Shown here: one piece after another, positions 1-12,400 of the stretch | How the letters are laid out: each line of letters opens with the position of its first letter | Numbering within the stretch: position 1 is the first letter of the stretch | Origin: Cycas panzhihuaensis | Lineage: Eukaryota > Cycadophyta | Assembly (NCBI GenBank): GCA_023213395.1 | Contig: CM041465.1 | Location: 249,247,741 to 249,311,740, forward strand | Length of the DNA stretch: 64,000 bases | Direction: 5' to 3' | Notes under the pieces: generated by a model | Databases searched by the model: none | What the model was told of the DNA's origin: nothing | Seen by the model: only the letters and a program-made list of their open reading frames with translations | Position numbers and translations under genes: made by a program

Positions 1-1085
1 ACACTTCCCCCATCTCCAATTCTAAGCCAAACAGGAGTTGGCTATTTTCCAAGGAAGGGGGAGCCATGATCCAGGAGGATCTACCATATGTTTACAGGAT
101 GTGGAAAATGCTAGGCATTGGCATAACTAAAAGAGATATGGCCAAATGGTATCAAAATTCTATGAAATTTTGTTTAAAGGGATAAGACACATCTCACTAG
201 ATGCGTACAAAAGGTGGGGTTCAGAAAATATCATTTGATTAGAGTTCAAGCCTTGTCTTTGCATAAAAATTAATCCCACAGTTAGCAGAAAAAAAATAGA
301 AAATATATATTTTGATTATATGAATAGAAACATGGCCAATGACATCCAAATGAGCTAAAATTTTGAGGAAGCAGAGCAGACATGCGTTCCTATACGTGTA
401 CAAAATTTGAGCTGAATTGGAGTCCTTTAAGATCAGTTACAAGCCACAACTTTTAAGAATTGTATGAAGGCCACTTGGATAGTAGAAAAACAGCAAATAC
501 ATATTATTATTAAATGAATAAAAATGTAGTCAAATGACATCTAAATGAGCTGAAAATTTGAGGAAGCTGAGGGAACATATGTTACTATATGTGTACCAAA
601 TTTGAACCAAATTGGAGTACGTTAAGATTTGTTACAAACTGTAACTTTTTAAGAATTGTATGAAGGCCACTTGGACAACATGCATTCTGGTGGTTAGTGG
701 TTATACTTGCATGATTGCCACTTGTTAAACATGCAATTCAGGTTTCTTTCTATAAATTGAGCCCTTCTACAGGTTGGAGAGGTGGTTCTTGGAGACTTGA
801 CTTGGGAAGCATCCTTGGAGAAGCATTTGGAGGGTTGGAATCCCCCTTATGGTATAATTGTAACATTTACTCCTTGTAATTTTACCATTCTTTTGCTAGT
901 TGATTTCTCCACCATTAAATGGAGATTTTCATGGTTTAATAAAAGTATTACTCATCATACTTTTGGATCAATGTCAAGAATAATTGATTTGGTGTAGAAT
1001 TTTCCTTTCATGGGCTCATTGTTGTTTTGATGTTATTGAGCTTTCTACACTAACTCCCAGGATCTCAAGGAGGAAAGGTTGATAA
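1..1085 (+). repeat. Possible LTR or promoter-bearing repeat end, unclassified
   Basis: I see no gene here. The stretch has a 196-bp tandem duplication, then a TATA-like box (tataaattga, 751-760), then about 320 bp with no long reading frame up to the broken end of the neighbouring LINE. Repeats followed by a TATA box resemble the U3 part of an LTR in plus orientation. I found neither a second copy nor a primer site, so this is inference. It abuts the place where LINE-1 stops inside its RNase H domain, so its insertion or a deletion may have removed the LINE 3' end. Confidence 0.3.
296..677. repeat. 196-bp tandem duplication (two copies)
   Basis: Copy 1 runs about 296-490 and copy 2 about 491-677. 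Shared anchors include gacatc-aaatgagct at 341 and 536, and aagaattgtatgaaggccac at 455 and 651. The offset is 195-196 bp. The copies differ by scattered substitutions and small indels, so the duplication is not recent. Confidence 0.85.
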
Positions 1086-1089
1086 TTGA

Positions 1090-4000
1090 TTTCTTCACCA
1101 ACTAAGCTCTTTTGGGATCAATTATAGTCCTCGATAAAAGCCTAGAGCACCTTTCCATCCTTGTCCCTACATATCCCCTTGCCCCTAGCCTCCCCTGGAT
1201 TGCCTTTTAAAGCTCTATCAAAATTTACTTTAAGCCAATTCTCTAGAGGGGGGTGCCAGTAAACTTATCTCTTTGTTTCCACCTTAAGGTTAGGTGTCAT
1301 TACACCCTAATTTGCCAAAATCCTCCTTTCCTTAGGAGAAATATAATTATCTTCATTGTCCTTTAAGGTCTCTGTTAGAGCAATAGTAATCATCCTGAAC
1401 ACCTTAAACTCACTCATATTTTTATCTTAGAAAATATACCCATTCCTTTCTTTCTACGTATTCCATACACACATAGGAAATGATGTCGTCCATAAAAATC
1501 TCAAGGTCCTACTTTTGAAGGGACATGACTAAGCCGATGCCATATCCTTTACCATCCCAGGTAAGACCCAGGCAACCTCGAAAGTGCTCCAAAGCTTTAC
1601 CCACACTTCCTTAGTATAGGGACAATGTAACGCTATATGATCTAGTGACTCCTCCTCTTGAAGGCAGAGAGAGCACCTATTCACCAATGAGAAACCTCTT
1701 TTCCTAAGGTTGTTAATGGTCAAAATCTTAATCTTGAGGCATAACCACCATAAGAAGGCAACCTTGGGAATTAGATCCATATTCTAAACACCCCCTATCA
1801 TGTTATTTTTGTTTAAACCATTTATAGAGATTAAAAATAAATAGCCTAATTTTACAGAATAGTCCCCTTATGTGGATCTAGGCCAAACTAAAGAGTTTTC
1901 TTTTAGGAAATTGGGAATATACATTTTGTTTAACTCATTCTTAAGAGCTTCCACACAGGTAGGGGGGATTTTAGCAAAACTTCTCCATTTCTTTTCACCC
2001 TCCCAATCCTCATAATAGTTCACCACCTTTTTACTATAGAGGTATTTACATATACCTTGGAAAGGAGAGAGAACATGGCTCTTGCTCATTTGGGTTTGGC
2101 CGTATCAAATATCCCACTAGAAATCAATTAACTTCCCATTCCCTAAGCACTAGTTGGCCCTCGCCACCAACATCTTTCTTGCATATACAAGGGCCCTTCA
2201 TATAGTGGATCCTTGGTTACTAAGAGGGTTTTGTTTCATGTACTGATTATCTCTGAGATATTTTTATGTAATTATCTTACACCAAAACTTCTCCTCTTTA
2301 TTTGCTAGACTCCAGCCCAATTTGGCAACCAAAGCTCTGTTAAAATATGTAATATCCTTAACATTTAGGCCTCCAGCCCATTTAGGAGTGCAAATTTTCT
2401 TCCAAGACACTAAGTGAATTTTGTCCCTATCCTCAACCCCAGGCCATAGGAACCTTTTCTGAATGGACTCAAGAGCCTTAATAACCTTCCATGGACACCT
2501 GAACAAGGATATCATATAAGTCAAAATGCTCTGGAGAGATGCCACCAATAATTATAGTTTACTAGCTTGACTGAGTAAGGCCCCTTTTCAACCTACTAGT
2601 TTTTCTTGGATTCAACTGATAATTGGATTCTAGAGATCCTTCCCTATTCTACCCACGAATAGGGGCATACTAAGATACACAGTAAGAAGATTCCTAGAGG
2701 GCATCTCCAAGATCCTATTGATATTTCTTTGAGTTCATTCTAAAGTATTTAGAAAATAACTATTACTCCTATTGAGGTTAACCTTCTGATTAGTAACCAC
2801 TTCAAACCTCTCAAGCACCACTTTTATAGCTCTGGCATCTAACGTGGATGCCCTACTCAATAAGATATTGTCATCCACAAAGTGATGATGAACCACATTA
2901 TCTACTCTCGAAGTAGGCTTTAGTCCCATAATCTTCTAGGCAATCCTAGCCTATTTAATAGCTTTTCCCAACAACTCGATCATAATAATAAACATGTAAG
3001 GAGCTATGGGGTCATCTTGTCTTAGACCCCTATAACCTAGAAAAAAAGTTGTAGAAGTTCTATTAACAATCACAGAAAAGCTTCTTTTAGAAATATAACT
3101 TTCTATCCATTTGCTCCATCTTTCACCGATCTTGAAAGCTCTAATACGTTCTGTCAAGTAGCTCCATGAAACTTTATTATAGGCCTTTGAAAGATCAATC
3201 TTGATGATCATGTTAGGATCCTTCCTTTGTGTAGTCAAGTGAATTATTTTATGAAATATAATGATTCCATCCAGAAATTGTCTACCTTTAACAAACCCAT
3301 CCTAACTAGGGGCTATTATCATAGGGAGAATATCCTTTAATCTATTTGTTAGGATCTTTGCTAGGTTTTTATATTTAACGTTACATAGGCTGATAAGCAT
3401 GAAATCCTCCATACTCTGTGCATCCCCTTTCTTCAGGATGAGGACCAAAAAGGTGGCCTCCCATTCTCCACGAATCTTTCCATTCTCAAAGAATTCCACT
3501 ACCGCTTCGAAGAGATCCTCTTTAATGATATCCCAATGTTCTTGGTAAAAATTAGGAAGAAAGCCATCGAGACCAGGAGCCTTCTCTCTCTTCATACTAA
3601 AAACCACTTTCCTCATCTCATCCATTGAGAAGGGAGCTTCTAAGGCTCTATTTATTTCATCCCCAACCTTGTTGGGGATCATAGCCAACAAATCTCTTAT
3701 GGCTTCCTCATCCACACAACCAGGTTCATTAAATAACTTTTTAAAGTAATCCATAGCTACATCCTTTATAGCATTATACTCTATTATTAACTCCCCAGCC
3801 TTATTAACGAGATTTTTTATTTGATTGCATGATCTATGTTTTAGAGTCATCATATGAAAAAATTTTATGTTTCTATTACCTTTAGCAAGCCACAAAGCCC
3901 TAGATTTTTATGTCCAAAAAATTTCCCCCTTAGCCAAAACTCCCTGTAGATTGAATAGGATTCTTCTCTCGGATTGGTTTAGGAGCAAAGGCCTCCCTTC

Positions 4001-4979
4001 TGGCTGGATTTTTTCTTCCAGAACCTTTAGTTCCTCTAAAATTTGGTCCTTTAATACAAAAATATCACCATGGATTCCCTTATTCCAATCTTTTACCTGA
4101 CGCTTCACCTAGTTTAATTTTTTTAAAAATCTAAGCATTGCACAACCCTATACGAGGATCTTCCACCACTTTGAGATTAGATTTCAGAGTCCTGAGTCCT
4201 TTGTCCACATTAATTCGAAGCAGAATGGGGCTCCCATATGGCCTTTGTTTTCATCAAATCCCAGCATCAAGGGAGAATAGTCTAAGACCATCTTCAGTAA
4301 AGCTTCCAGAGTAATGTTACTGTGCCTACTAGCCCAAGCATAGTTGACAAGCACTCTATCTAATCTTACCTAGACATAATTAGCTCCCAATCTTCTTTTT
4401 GACTAAGTATTCTTGGGACCCTTCAGAGAAACATCCATCATGGCTCCCTTCTGTATGAACTCCCCTAAATCCTCCATGCTTCTTGTCCACCTAGGCTGAC
4501 CACCTTTCTTCTCTTGAGGGGATAAGGCTGTGTTAAAATCACCTGCAATTAACCAGGTCCCCTTCCACTCCTTATGGACTTCTAACATCCTAGCCTACAA
4601 ATGATCCCTCCCCTCATGTGTTAAGGGGGCATATACTTTAGAAACTAGCCACTTACTATTTGATTTCCTATATGTTAGCTAATTAGAGCTCTTCGATATG
4701 GTATACCTCCCCTGCCTAACCTCTATGATTCCATAGGGTGGCTATTCCCCTTAATCCCTTGTAACCATCTAAAACTATCCACTCAACTCCCTTCCATATT
4801 ATGTTCTTAACTTTTTCCTTATTCTCAACTACCAGTTTGGTCTCTTGGAGGAGAAGGATATCCAACTTCATATGAGCACAAAACTCTTTTACCATCTTAT
4901 GCTTTGATGGGGAATTTATACCCCTTATGTTATAGGAAGCAAGCTCCATGTTCCCCTCCTCCCTATTTGGATTCAGCAT
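1090..4979 (-). pseudogene. LINE-1 ORF2 pseudogene: endonuclease / reverse transcriptase / zf-RVT / RNase H (partial)
   Basis: ORF2 of a LINE nicks target DNA and copies the element RNA at the nick. Start is ATG 4949 (MELASYNIRG), or ATG 4979 just upstream. The apurinic-type endonuclease is seen as ASYNIRGINSPSK, LLLQETKL and AGDFNTAL. RT lies at about 2740-3895: EKAPGLDGF, MIIKIDLSKAYNKVSW (motif A), GLRQDDPIAP (motif B, usual QGDP now QDDP) and HFVDDNILL (catalytic motif C). A zf-RVT zinc region is at 1529-1780 (CSLC...HIALHCPY). A plant-type RNase H begins at 1264 (NFDRALKGNPGEARGKGICRD, with Arg after the first Asp) and stops being recognisable near 1110. A frameshift lies between 4716 and 4588, and there are about 25 in-frame stops. 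It cannot be functional. Confidence 0.85.
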
Positions 4980-5439
4980 CTTTTACTTCTAGTTTTGGGG
5001 CCTTGGTCTCCACCCCTATCTCTAAGGGTTCTTTGAGTCCCTATATCTATTTATAATGTTGCTTCCCTTTCACGCGCAACCTTTGATGGTGGCCTCTTGA
5101 GCCTCTTCTCACTACCATAATCCAAACCTTCACTACCATAATCTAGACCTTTAGGATGAACTGAATCCTTGCCTTCCTGGATCCCTAAATCCCTAACCTT
5201 CTAGACTTTCTTGGGCCTCCCTTACTCTTCTTTCCCATTTAGGGATAGGCCTTCTATCCTAGGCTTCTTCAACTCTTTGATATCCTTGATAGCCTCCTTG
5301 CTAATAACTTATATTTGGATTTCTTTAATCTGGGTCTGGGTAGGGATAGGGGGGTAGTTAGTTCTTCCTCCCCATCTTTAAAAATAATATCTTGTTCCTC
5401 CAAATTTAAGTCCTGTCCAATCTCTATTTGATTTTGTTC

Positions 5440-6330
5440 CTATTCAGCCTGTATATGAGTTTCATCATTCCCCTTTTCCTCTTCAAAAACCTCTTTTGGG
5501 TTGTTTTGCTCCTCCATATTCTTATCCTTATCCTCATCAGTCACCAAAGGATTTTGCCTTAAATCACCTAGATAGCTATGAAGGAGGTGACCCAACCATT
5601 TACACCTTAAGCATCTCACATTCTCAAGCTCTAACATTAGTTTTTTATCCTTGTTCCAGCTAGATCCATTAATAAGAACCCTATCGGGTAGGGGTTTATC
5701 CATTCTAGCTAGAACATAAAACCTGGTATCTATAAGTCTACTTATATTCTTTGTAGCTAAATCCACTGCCAAAAGGGGTCCTATAACCTTTGCTGCCCCT
5801 CTGATAATATCCAAATCCCAAGCTTGAAGGGGAAGGCCTAGTAGTTGGACCTAAAGAGGAATTTACTTTATAGATCCCTCATCTAGATCAAAGTCTGGGT
5901 CCCATTTCTCCATTAGCACCACCTACCTTCCCATTATCTAAGGGGATTTTAATAGTACATTTACCATATCTTCATGGAGTGTAAACTTAAAAAGTACATA
6001 CCCTTGAGGAAGAGCAATAAACTCCATCGAACCTTTCAGCTTCCATCTTTGGCTCACCCATTTCCTTATGGGATCCACCCTTGGCCTAGGGCTTGAGAAA
6101 TGCCCCATTAGACTATTCCCTTAGTACTTTTCCATATGATCTAATAGTCTTTTAGGAACTAGGATTCTAATCTAGCTCTTATCTATAATAGGGTTAACTT
6201 CAATTGACTCCCCCTCTTCATTTTTGAGCGCCTCTAGGTACGATTTACGCCTGAGGGGGCTATGAGTCTGATTCAGGTTTTGGGTTTGATTAGATAAGGG
6301 ATCCATATCTCATTTATACGATTCCTCCAT
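5440..6330 (-). pseudogene. LINE-1 ORF1 pseudogene: DUF4283 / CCHC zinc-knuckle RNA-binding protein
   Basis: ORF1 of plant L1 elements encodes an RNA-binding protein that coats the element RNA. The N-terminal DUF4283 region is readable on the minus strand at about 5830-6130 (HFSSPRPRVDPIRKWV, FIALPQGYVLFKF, MEKWDPDFD). It continues as IIRGAAKVIGPLLAVDLATK at 5440-5814. The zinc knuckle reads CLRCKWLGHLLHSY: the C-x2-C-x4-H-x4-C pattern with the last Cys changed to Tyr. A short acidic tail follows. There are stops in the DUF4283 part and a frame change near 5815. A likely start is the ATG near 6330 (MEESYK), followed soon by a stop. Homologous to ORF1 of the two other LINEs. Confidence 0.8.
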
Positions 6331-8942
6331 AGTTTAAATTTCCATCCAGACCAAAATTAAAACTAATTGCTTAAAGAAAAATAAGAGAATACTTATCTCC
6401 ACTCGAGACGAACCCAATCTAGAATCTTACTTGTCATCTTCTTTGCCTCCTCCTAGCTTCAAATCTATTCTTCCATCTGCAGAATTGCATCTCCTAAGGG
6501 GCACCCCGTATAAGATCAAAACCCAAAACTATTCCTTCCATTGATGCCTGGTCCTGTCACTCCTTAAAAGGACCTCAATCTACTCATTTGTGCTTGCTCT
6601 AACTAGCACCACTAAACCCCGTCTTGGGAGGAGCTCCTTAATTAGCTTGTAGGATGGATAGTAGCCACCCAACTTGCAACAGATAACATATGTAGTGCCT
6701 TCACATGATCTACTCCAGATTGTGCTTCATAAGAGAGGTGAAGGATCTTTCTTTATTATTCTATGTCCTCCTTAGCACTCATTAAACCTCTATACAAAAG
6801 CCTATCTACTAACTCATAATAATAATTGACTATTTATTTATCTAACCACTTGTGTGTACGGGAAGAAGGGTCATTACTACATTCTAAGCCTTTTGGTCTA
6901 TAATAAATGCATCTCCAAATTCCACTGACCCAATGATATCATAAAATAAATATGAAAAATCTCTTATCAATTTTGATGTTCTTTAATTATTTTATGAGAT
7001 TGTGACTAACAATGGTCCACTAGTCATAAACAAATATCATCATGTACATATGATAAACATGAAACTAATTAACTTATCTACATTTTATGTAACCTCCTTC
7101 CCCAAGGCCTTATACATTAGTACAACCTATGTTTGAATATCTATTTATAAGTTATTAGTAGGGGTAAAAAGCCATTTAATAAGTTTCTTTGGTTTATCCA
7201 ACATCCAATCATATAGGGCTTTTGTAAATTCATCGTCTCTTGTCATTATTTACTTGAAAGTGAAGATATTAAATGAGGCATTTGGCTTTAGTAAGTTGAA
7301 GATGTATTAAAAGATAGTTGGGGATATATTATGAAGGGGATATTCATTTGATTTTATTATACACCTCTTCTTATTATTGAATCATTTTATATAGAGATAC
7401 ATTATCTCAGGGCAGCGAAATACGTTTGTAACCATTCCTATTTATGCTTAGTCAAATCTTTAGAGATAGGTTTGAGTTGTTAATTCCTTATTAATAAGTT
7501 TTGCCACATTAGCTCTATCATACTCTTAGTGTCACCAATTTAGATCATTATGTTAAGTTTCTATAGGAAAATTTAAGTCATAACTATATTATCTTGCTTA
7601 TCAACTAGTAATGCTTTTCATAATAAAGTAATCTCTCAAAATAACTTGTAGTGATGAGTTTATGAGGTATGAGAGATAGATTTTCATTAATCTATAGTGT
7701 AGTAAGTAGTTTTAATTCATCTCATATGAAATGATGGATTCATAGATTAAGGATCACGATCTCTTATATTTAAATTATTTCACTCATTTTTTTCCTTATG
7801 AAATCTTATCTTATAAGCTTGTAATCTAGGTTTCGATAATCTTAGTCTTTTTATATGTCTGACAACTAAGTAGAATCTCCCTCTCATTAAGTTCGTTCCC
7901 ATTTAGTCCTCACTCATTACCTCAATCCTTATCTTCTCGAGCCTTACAAATCCTTATTAACTTGCACCCTTAGTTTTCTTGCAAATGAGGGTCTTACAAA
8001 CTACATTTAATTTTGTGCAAAGTTTTGAACAATTAACTTATGAGGTTTGATAATAGCTTGACTTATGAGATGCATTATCACTTAATTCTTTTATATTCTC
8101 TTCAATTTCTCTCATGTATTAGAGTATTATTCTTGCCTTCCTAACTGTTTATAGCCTTCAGTATAAAATCCATCTCCCATTTCAACCCTTCTTAATATAA
8201 TAATTAATCTCTTAGTGCATTGCCTTGAGTACATTCATTTTGTTAGGTTTATAATAAGCAAGTATATAATTCTTATACACAAGCTAATTTAATAAAAATC
8301 ATTGTGCATTAAGGTTATATAGTAGATTTAGAAGTTTTTTATTAGGGTGTTGTATATAGTAATAACATGTTTAACAATGCAAGTAGTTTACGCACTCAAC
8401 AAGTTCTCATAAAAGCCACCTAGGGTTTCATAAGTGGTTTCTTTTCCAAGAATCCCACTCAGAGTTGCAATAATTTTCGACAATGGTTTCAATATAGGAT
8501 TCAAATATGTTAAATGTAGTGATTTTAGCTAAATTTAGTTTCAAAAAACTATTATTTTAGAAAATAATTGTCATTTTAGTAAACAACCATTCTTTTGCTC
8601 AAATTTATGTACTTTCATGGTTTTCATATCCCTATTCTCTTTATAACCATCTAAAGAACCACATATGTTCTCCTCTTTAACTTTCAAGATTAATGCATTT
8701 ACTATAAACTATAACAAGTACTAGGACCTTGATATTTTCTCTATCAATATTTTCTCATATTATCTTTTTTCTCCATCAATATTTTCCTAAATTTCTATCA
8801 CATATTCACTAATTAGGGATACTAAACCATGCTTTCTGTTATCTTTGACTGAACATTGAAGGCATGGCAAAAGGATTGGTGATGTCTTTTATTGTATTTC
8901 TACATCTTTAAAAAAATATTAATTTTAAATAGAATTAAAAAG
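6331..8942. other. No gene recognised; LINE-1 5' UTR then AT-rich DNA
   Basis: The first 400-550 bases are probably the LINE-1 5' UTR, judging from the 580-630-bp 5' UTRs of LINE-2 and LINE-3. The rest is AT-rich with short frames full of stops and no family motif on either strand. It is probably very old repeat DNA. Confidence 0.4.
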
Positions 8943-9195
8943 GATTAAAATAATTAAAGTAAGGTTATATTCATGTAACCCAAGAAAAATACTAATTTTA
9001 AATATAATTAAAAATAATAAAATAATTAAAGCAAGCCACTATATAATAACTTATTTAATAGACTTTAGAATCATGATTTTCTCTTGTTTTAGAATCTATT
9101 CATTTTAGTGAATTTAGGTTTGAGGATGATTTTGCTATAATTTATTTACTATAATTCAATTTTATTTTTCCCATTTTAGTCTAAGTTTTTTGCAA
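8943..9195 (+). repeat. Element F 5' LTR-like repeat
   Basis: Aligns by eye over about 200 bp with 12401-12600, with indels. The boundaries are uncertain, and the copy shows clear divergence from its partner. Confidence 0.5.
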
Positions 9196-9665
9196 GTGAT
9201 ACTCCAACTTAGTTTGTCTAATTAAGAGGATTATTAAGATCTTCCATTTTTCTAATGTAGATAATTAAATTTTTAAAAAGTAACCATAGATTTGAGATAA
9301 CTAGATTTTTGTTACAAGTCCTAAGTGGTTATACTACAAGGTTTGAAGTAAATTTATGAAAGTTATAAGGAATTCAATTTTGAATTACTATCTACCACTG
9401 CCTATAAGGCTTAAAATCTACCACTACTGAAGAAGACATGTAACTATAGAAATAATATATTAACAAAACTCTAAACCATATAAAGAACAAATAACATAAA
9501 TAAACCAAGCACACAATAAAGAACACCAGGAGATTTTGGTCTAAGCATAGAACTTTTATTAATCTAAGCAATTGCTAAAGAATTATAAAGATAAAAACCC
9601 CAACTCTTCTCATCAATTCATCAAAGACTCATCTAACCTTCTTACATGTGCCATTATAGAAGAAT

Positions 9666-9682
9666 ACACACACACACACACA
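9666..9682. repeat. (AC)n microsatellite
   Basis: Short uninterrupted AC run inside a roughly 410-bp segment of element F (9430-9840) that has no counterpart in element G. Confidence 0.9.
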
Positions 9683-10189
9683 ACTTTAGAAGATATGGGT
9701 CAAAAAGTACCCTTAGAAGACCCTTGGACCCCACAAAGGGGCTCATGTGTAACACCTATACCTATGTAACACTTCTAAATTGTTCAACATATCCAATAAC
9801 TACAACTTTAAATGATCATAACTTCTGTTGTATTATTTGATAATCCTTAGTTTTTTTAGTGCTTGTATCTTCAAGTCTACTTTCCATTGGAAGTAACTTT
9901 AATTTAATCGGATTTTATTATAAAAAGTTATTATCATTTTAGTAACAAGTACTATTACAACATTAAAAATCCTAAATTTTAATCTACTTTAAATGGGTTG
10001 TAACTTCTACTACAAGTATCAAATTTTGATTCCATCTAAACCATTATAATATTAGTTCAAAAGGCATCATTTTAAGTTATTCTATGATACATTTTGATGA
10101 ATAATTAAAGTATACATTCTAGTTTTAGTTTTATCTTGATATTAAGGCTCTATTAGGAAATTATAGAGAAGTATAAAGAAGTTTCTATT

Positions 10190-10560
10190 TTCAGTGGAGA
10201 TATATAGGTACATTCTATAAAATAACTAGATAGGATTGAAGCATAACTTAAAACTAAACCTAAAGTAATGAGGAAAATAAGAGAGAAATCAACACTATTA
10301 TTAAGGCATATTTAGATGGTAAAGCTTGTGAGTGGACCTTGAATACACTATTTGGTACAAGTTCATATAAAAGCTTGTTGAAATACTTCCTTGTATCCTT
10401 TAATAAAAGGATTAGTAAATGGTAATTTGAATACTAAAAATATTCTCCTAATGATGATGCCATACATTTGAAGGAAAAGTGTTAAGATGGAAATAAGAAA
10501 AACACCTATAAGAAGATCTCTCATAAATACTCAAAATGTTATAAGAAATGATTATTAGTT
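10190..10560 (+). pseudogene. Gag remnant (Ty3/gypsy-like), element F
   Basis: A broken plus-strand reading contains AYLDGKACEWTLNTLF followed by LLKYFLVSFNKRI. That pattern resembles the capsid region of gypsy-type gag, which has a short helix ending in Ala-x-x-Trp and then a Phe-x-x-x-Phe-x-x-Arg segment. The matching segment of element G reads SRQAQEWVISIVL. Stops interrupt both copies. The family call rests on these short motifs and on shared flanks, so it is moderate at best. Confidence 0.4.
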
Positions 10561-10959
10561 TGGATAAGTTTTAAAAGGAGATAATTGATAGGGAAAAAAA
10601 ATAGAGAATAACTAACTAAGTAGATTAAAGAGTAATCTAGTAAGGATCTCATTTATGATCAATATGATAAACTAATCCATTAGCTTAAAGAGTAGTTTAA
10701 AAAAGGATTAAGAGCAAGAAAATTCCATTATTGAAGAAGGGTGATCATATATAATTACATAAGTAAGCATAGTAATAGGAAGGATGAATACCTATAGAAG
10801 TAATTAAGAGAGAAATCAATTGAGACATAAGGATTAAGTAAAGAAGAATCTAATATGGAGCATCCTCTAGAATAATCTAAGCAACAAATCAACTCAAATA
10901 ATGTACATGTCAAGAATTTAATTTTTATTTTTTATTATTTTATTCCCTAATATAGTTTT

Positions 10960-11990
10960 ATAGTTCCTCTTGAATCTCCATTTCATATGGATATGGAAGA
11001 CACCACATCCTCTACTTACCAAGAATTCATAGTTAATATACATTCTTCTTAGCCATAAGATTAGCCTAATTTCCCTATAAATCTTTAATTCCCCTTAACA
11101 TCTAAATTAACTAAACCCTATCCTCATCACTATGCTCCATTTTCTTCTTTTCATTTTATCCCATCCTTTAAATTATTTCATGCTCCATATAATCATTTCC
11201 CTCACCCTTATATTATCCTTCTATATATATCACTTCTTAGCCTTGTTCCTAAACCAAACCATCTTTATCCTCTTACGTACTATTTTTCCTGTACTTAGCT
11301 CCCTAATCTCATCCTTAACATGTATAATCTTTATGCCTTACTTCCCTCACTTAAATTATCAGTCCCTAAACATCCCTCATATAGGCTTCAACTCCCTTAT
11401 TTACCTCACCATATTTATCCCCTAATAGTATCGATTAGAGTTTTATTTTTTATATTTCTGCCTGTCATCATTCTTAATTATATTAACTAATAATCATATC
11501 TCTTTGTCTCTTAATTTTCTCTTATAAACTCTTTATATATATTATTATATAATTCCCTATAAAGGTTACCCTACTAACCTTACTCTCTATCTCCTTCTCA
11601 CTCCTTTGTAACACCTCTCACTACATGATCTCTTATTTCTCATCTTTTCAAATCCATCTATATGAGTTATTTTCCCACATAGAACAACCCAATAGAGTCC
11701 AACCCCCCATTCCTCACCTTTATTCTATTAGCCTTATATGTAAATTACTCCTTAATCTTTCACATAGATTACAATCACCTTATTTTTCCTTTAAATTCCT
11801 ACCTTTATTGTGCATGGAACCCTAATAATACCTTTCTTTAGATTTTAGCCAATCAATTGAATTCCTAAATTCTACATACTCCTTATATGTGTCCTTGTCT
11901 TAGATAATTTTTCATTTAATATCATGATCTTATTCCTTATTCACTTCCAAACTACTTGGATATATAAAATTTATATTTTTACATATATTC
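10960..11990. other. Pyrimidine-rich tract of element F
   Basis: About 1 kb in which the plus strand is strongly C/T-rich and nearly free of G. A similar tract follows the gag of element G (about 40440-41280). One plus-strand frame around 11040-11430 has few stops and would encode a Pro/His/Tyr/Leu-rich sequence; this could be composition alone. I do not call a gene. Confidence 0.6.
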
Positions 11991-12400
11991 TGACCTAATT
12001 CTAAGGAAGAACTCCCATTACTATAATATAAAAGTAAGATACAAGATTATAAGAAACCTAATATTGTAACACATAGGTTCCAAGTACCAATAAAAGCACA
12101 TAACATTCTATTGAAAGATTCTTAGAAGAAGGATGTTGAACATTCCATAGTCATGCTACTCCATTAAATAAACATATTCTAAGAGACATATATGTTCTAT
12201 CAATAAGATATTATAAGGAATCATTAATCATTATAGATGAAGAGCTTGTTATATATTAGTAAGTGCCCAAATACAACCAAGTGGACAAAATAGGCCTAAC
12301 CCCTAAAAACATATACAAGGTTCAAGAAGAAAGAGAATCATAATGTAAGTATCATCTACCTATACATAAGATTTGAGGGAAAAGTTCCCTTTTTCAACAA

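Larger units (their letters stand above)
1090..6330 (-). mobile_element. LINE-1: plant L1-type LINE, minus strand, 3' truncated
   Basis: Non-LTR retrotransposon read right to left. ORF1 (DUF4283 plus zinc knuckle) lies at about 5440-6330 and ORF2 (endonuclease, RT, zf-RVT, partial RNase H) at about 1090-4949. Homology to the other two LINEs in the window ends within the RNase H domain near 1110, so the 3' end and poly(A) are missing. The 5' UTR probably extends right of 6330 to roughly 6700-6900; I could not place the end and found no target-site duplication. ORF2 keeps one frame (codon starts at coordinates of form 3n+1) from 4588 to about 1110 despite many stops, so its decay is mostly by point mutation. 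Confidence 0.85.

Noticed and set aside
11132-11825. Hydrophobic plus-strand frames (97 and 66 codons)
   Set aside because: They fall in the pyrimidine-rich tract, where C/T-rich codons give Leu, Ser, Pro and Phe by composition. No family motif or codon signature is present.
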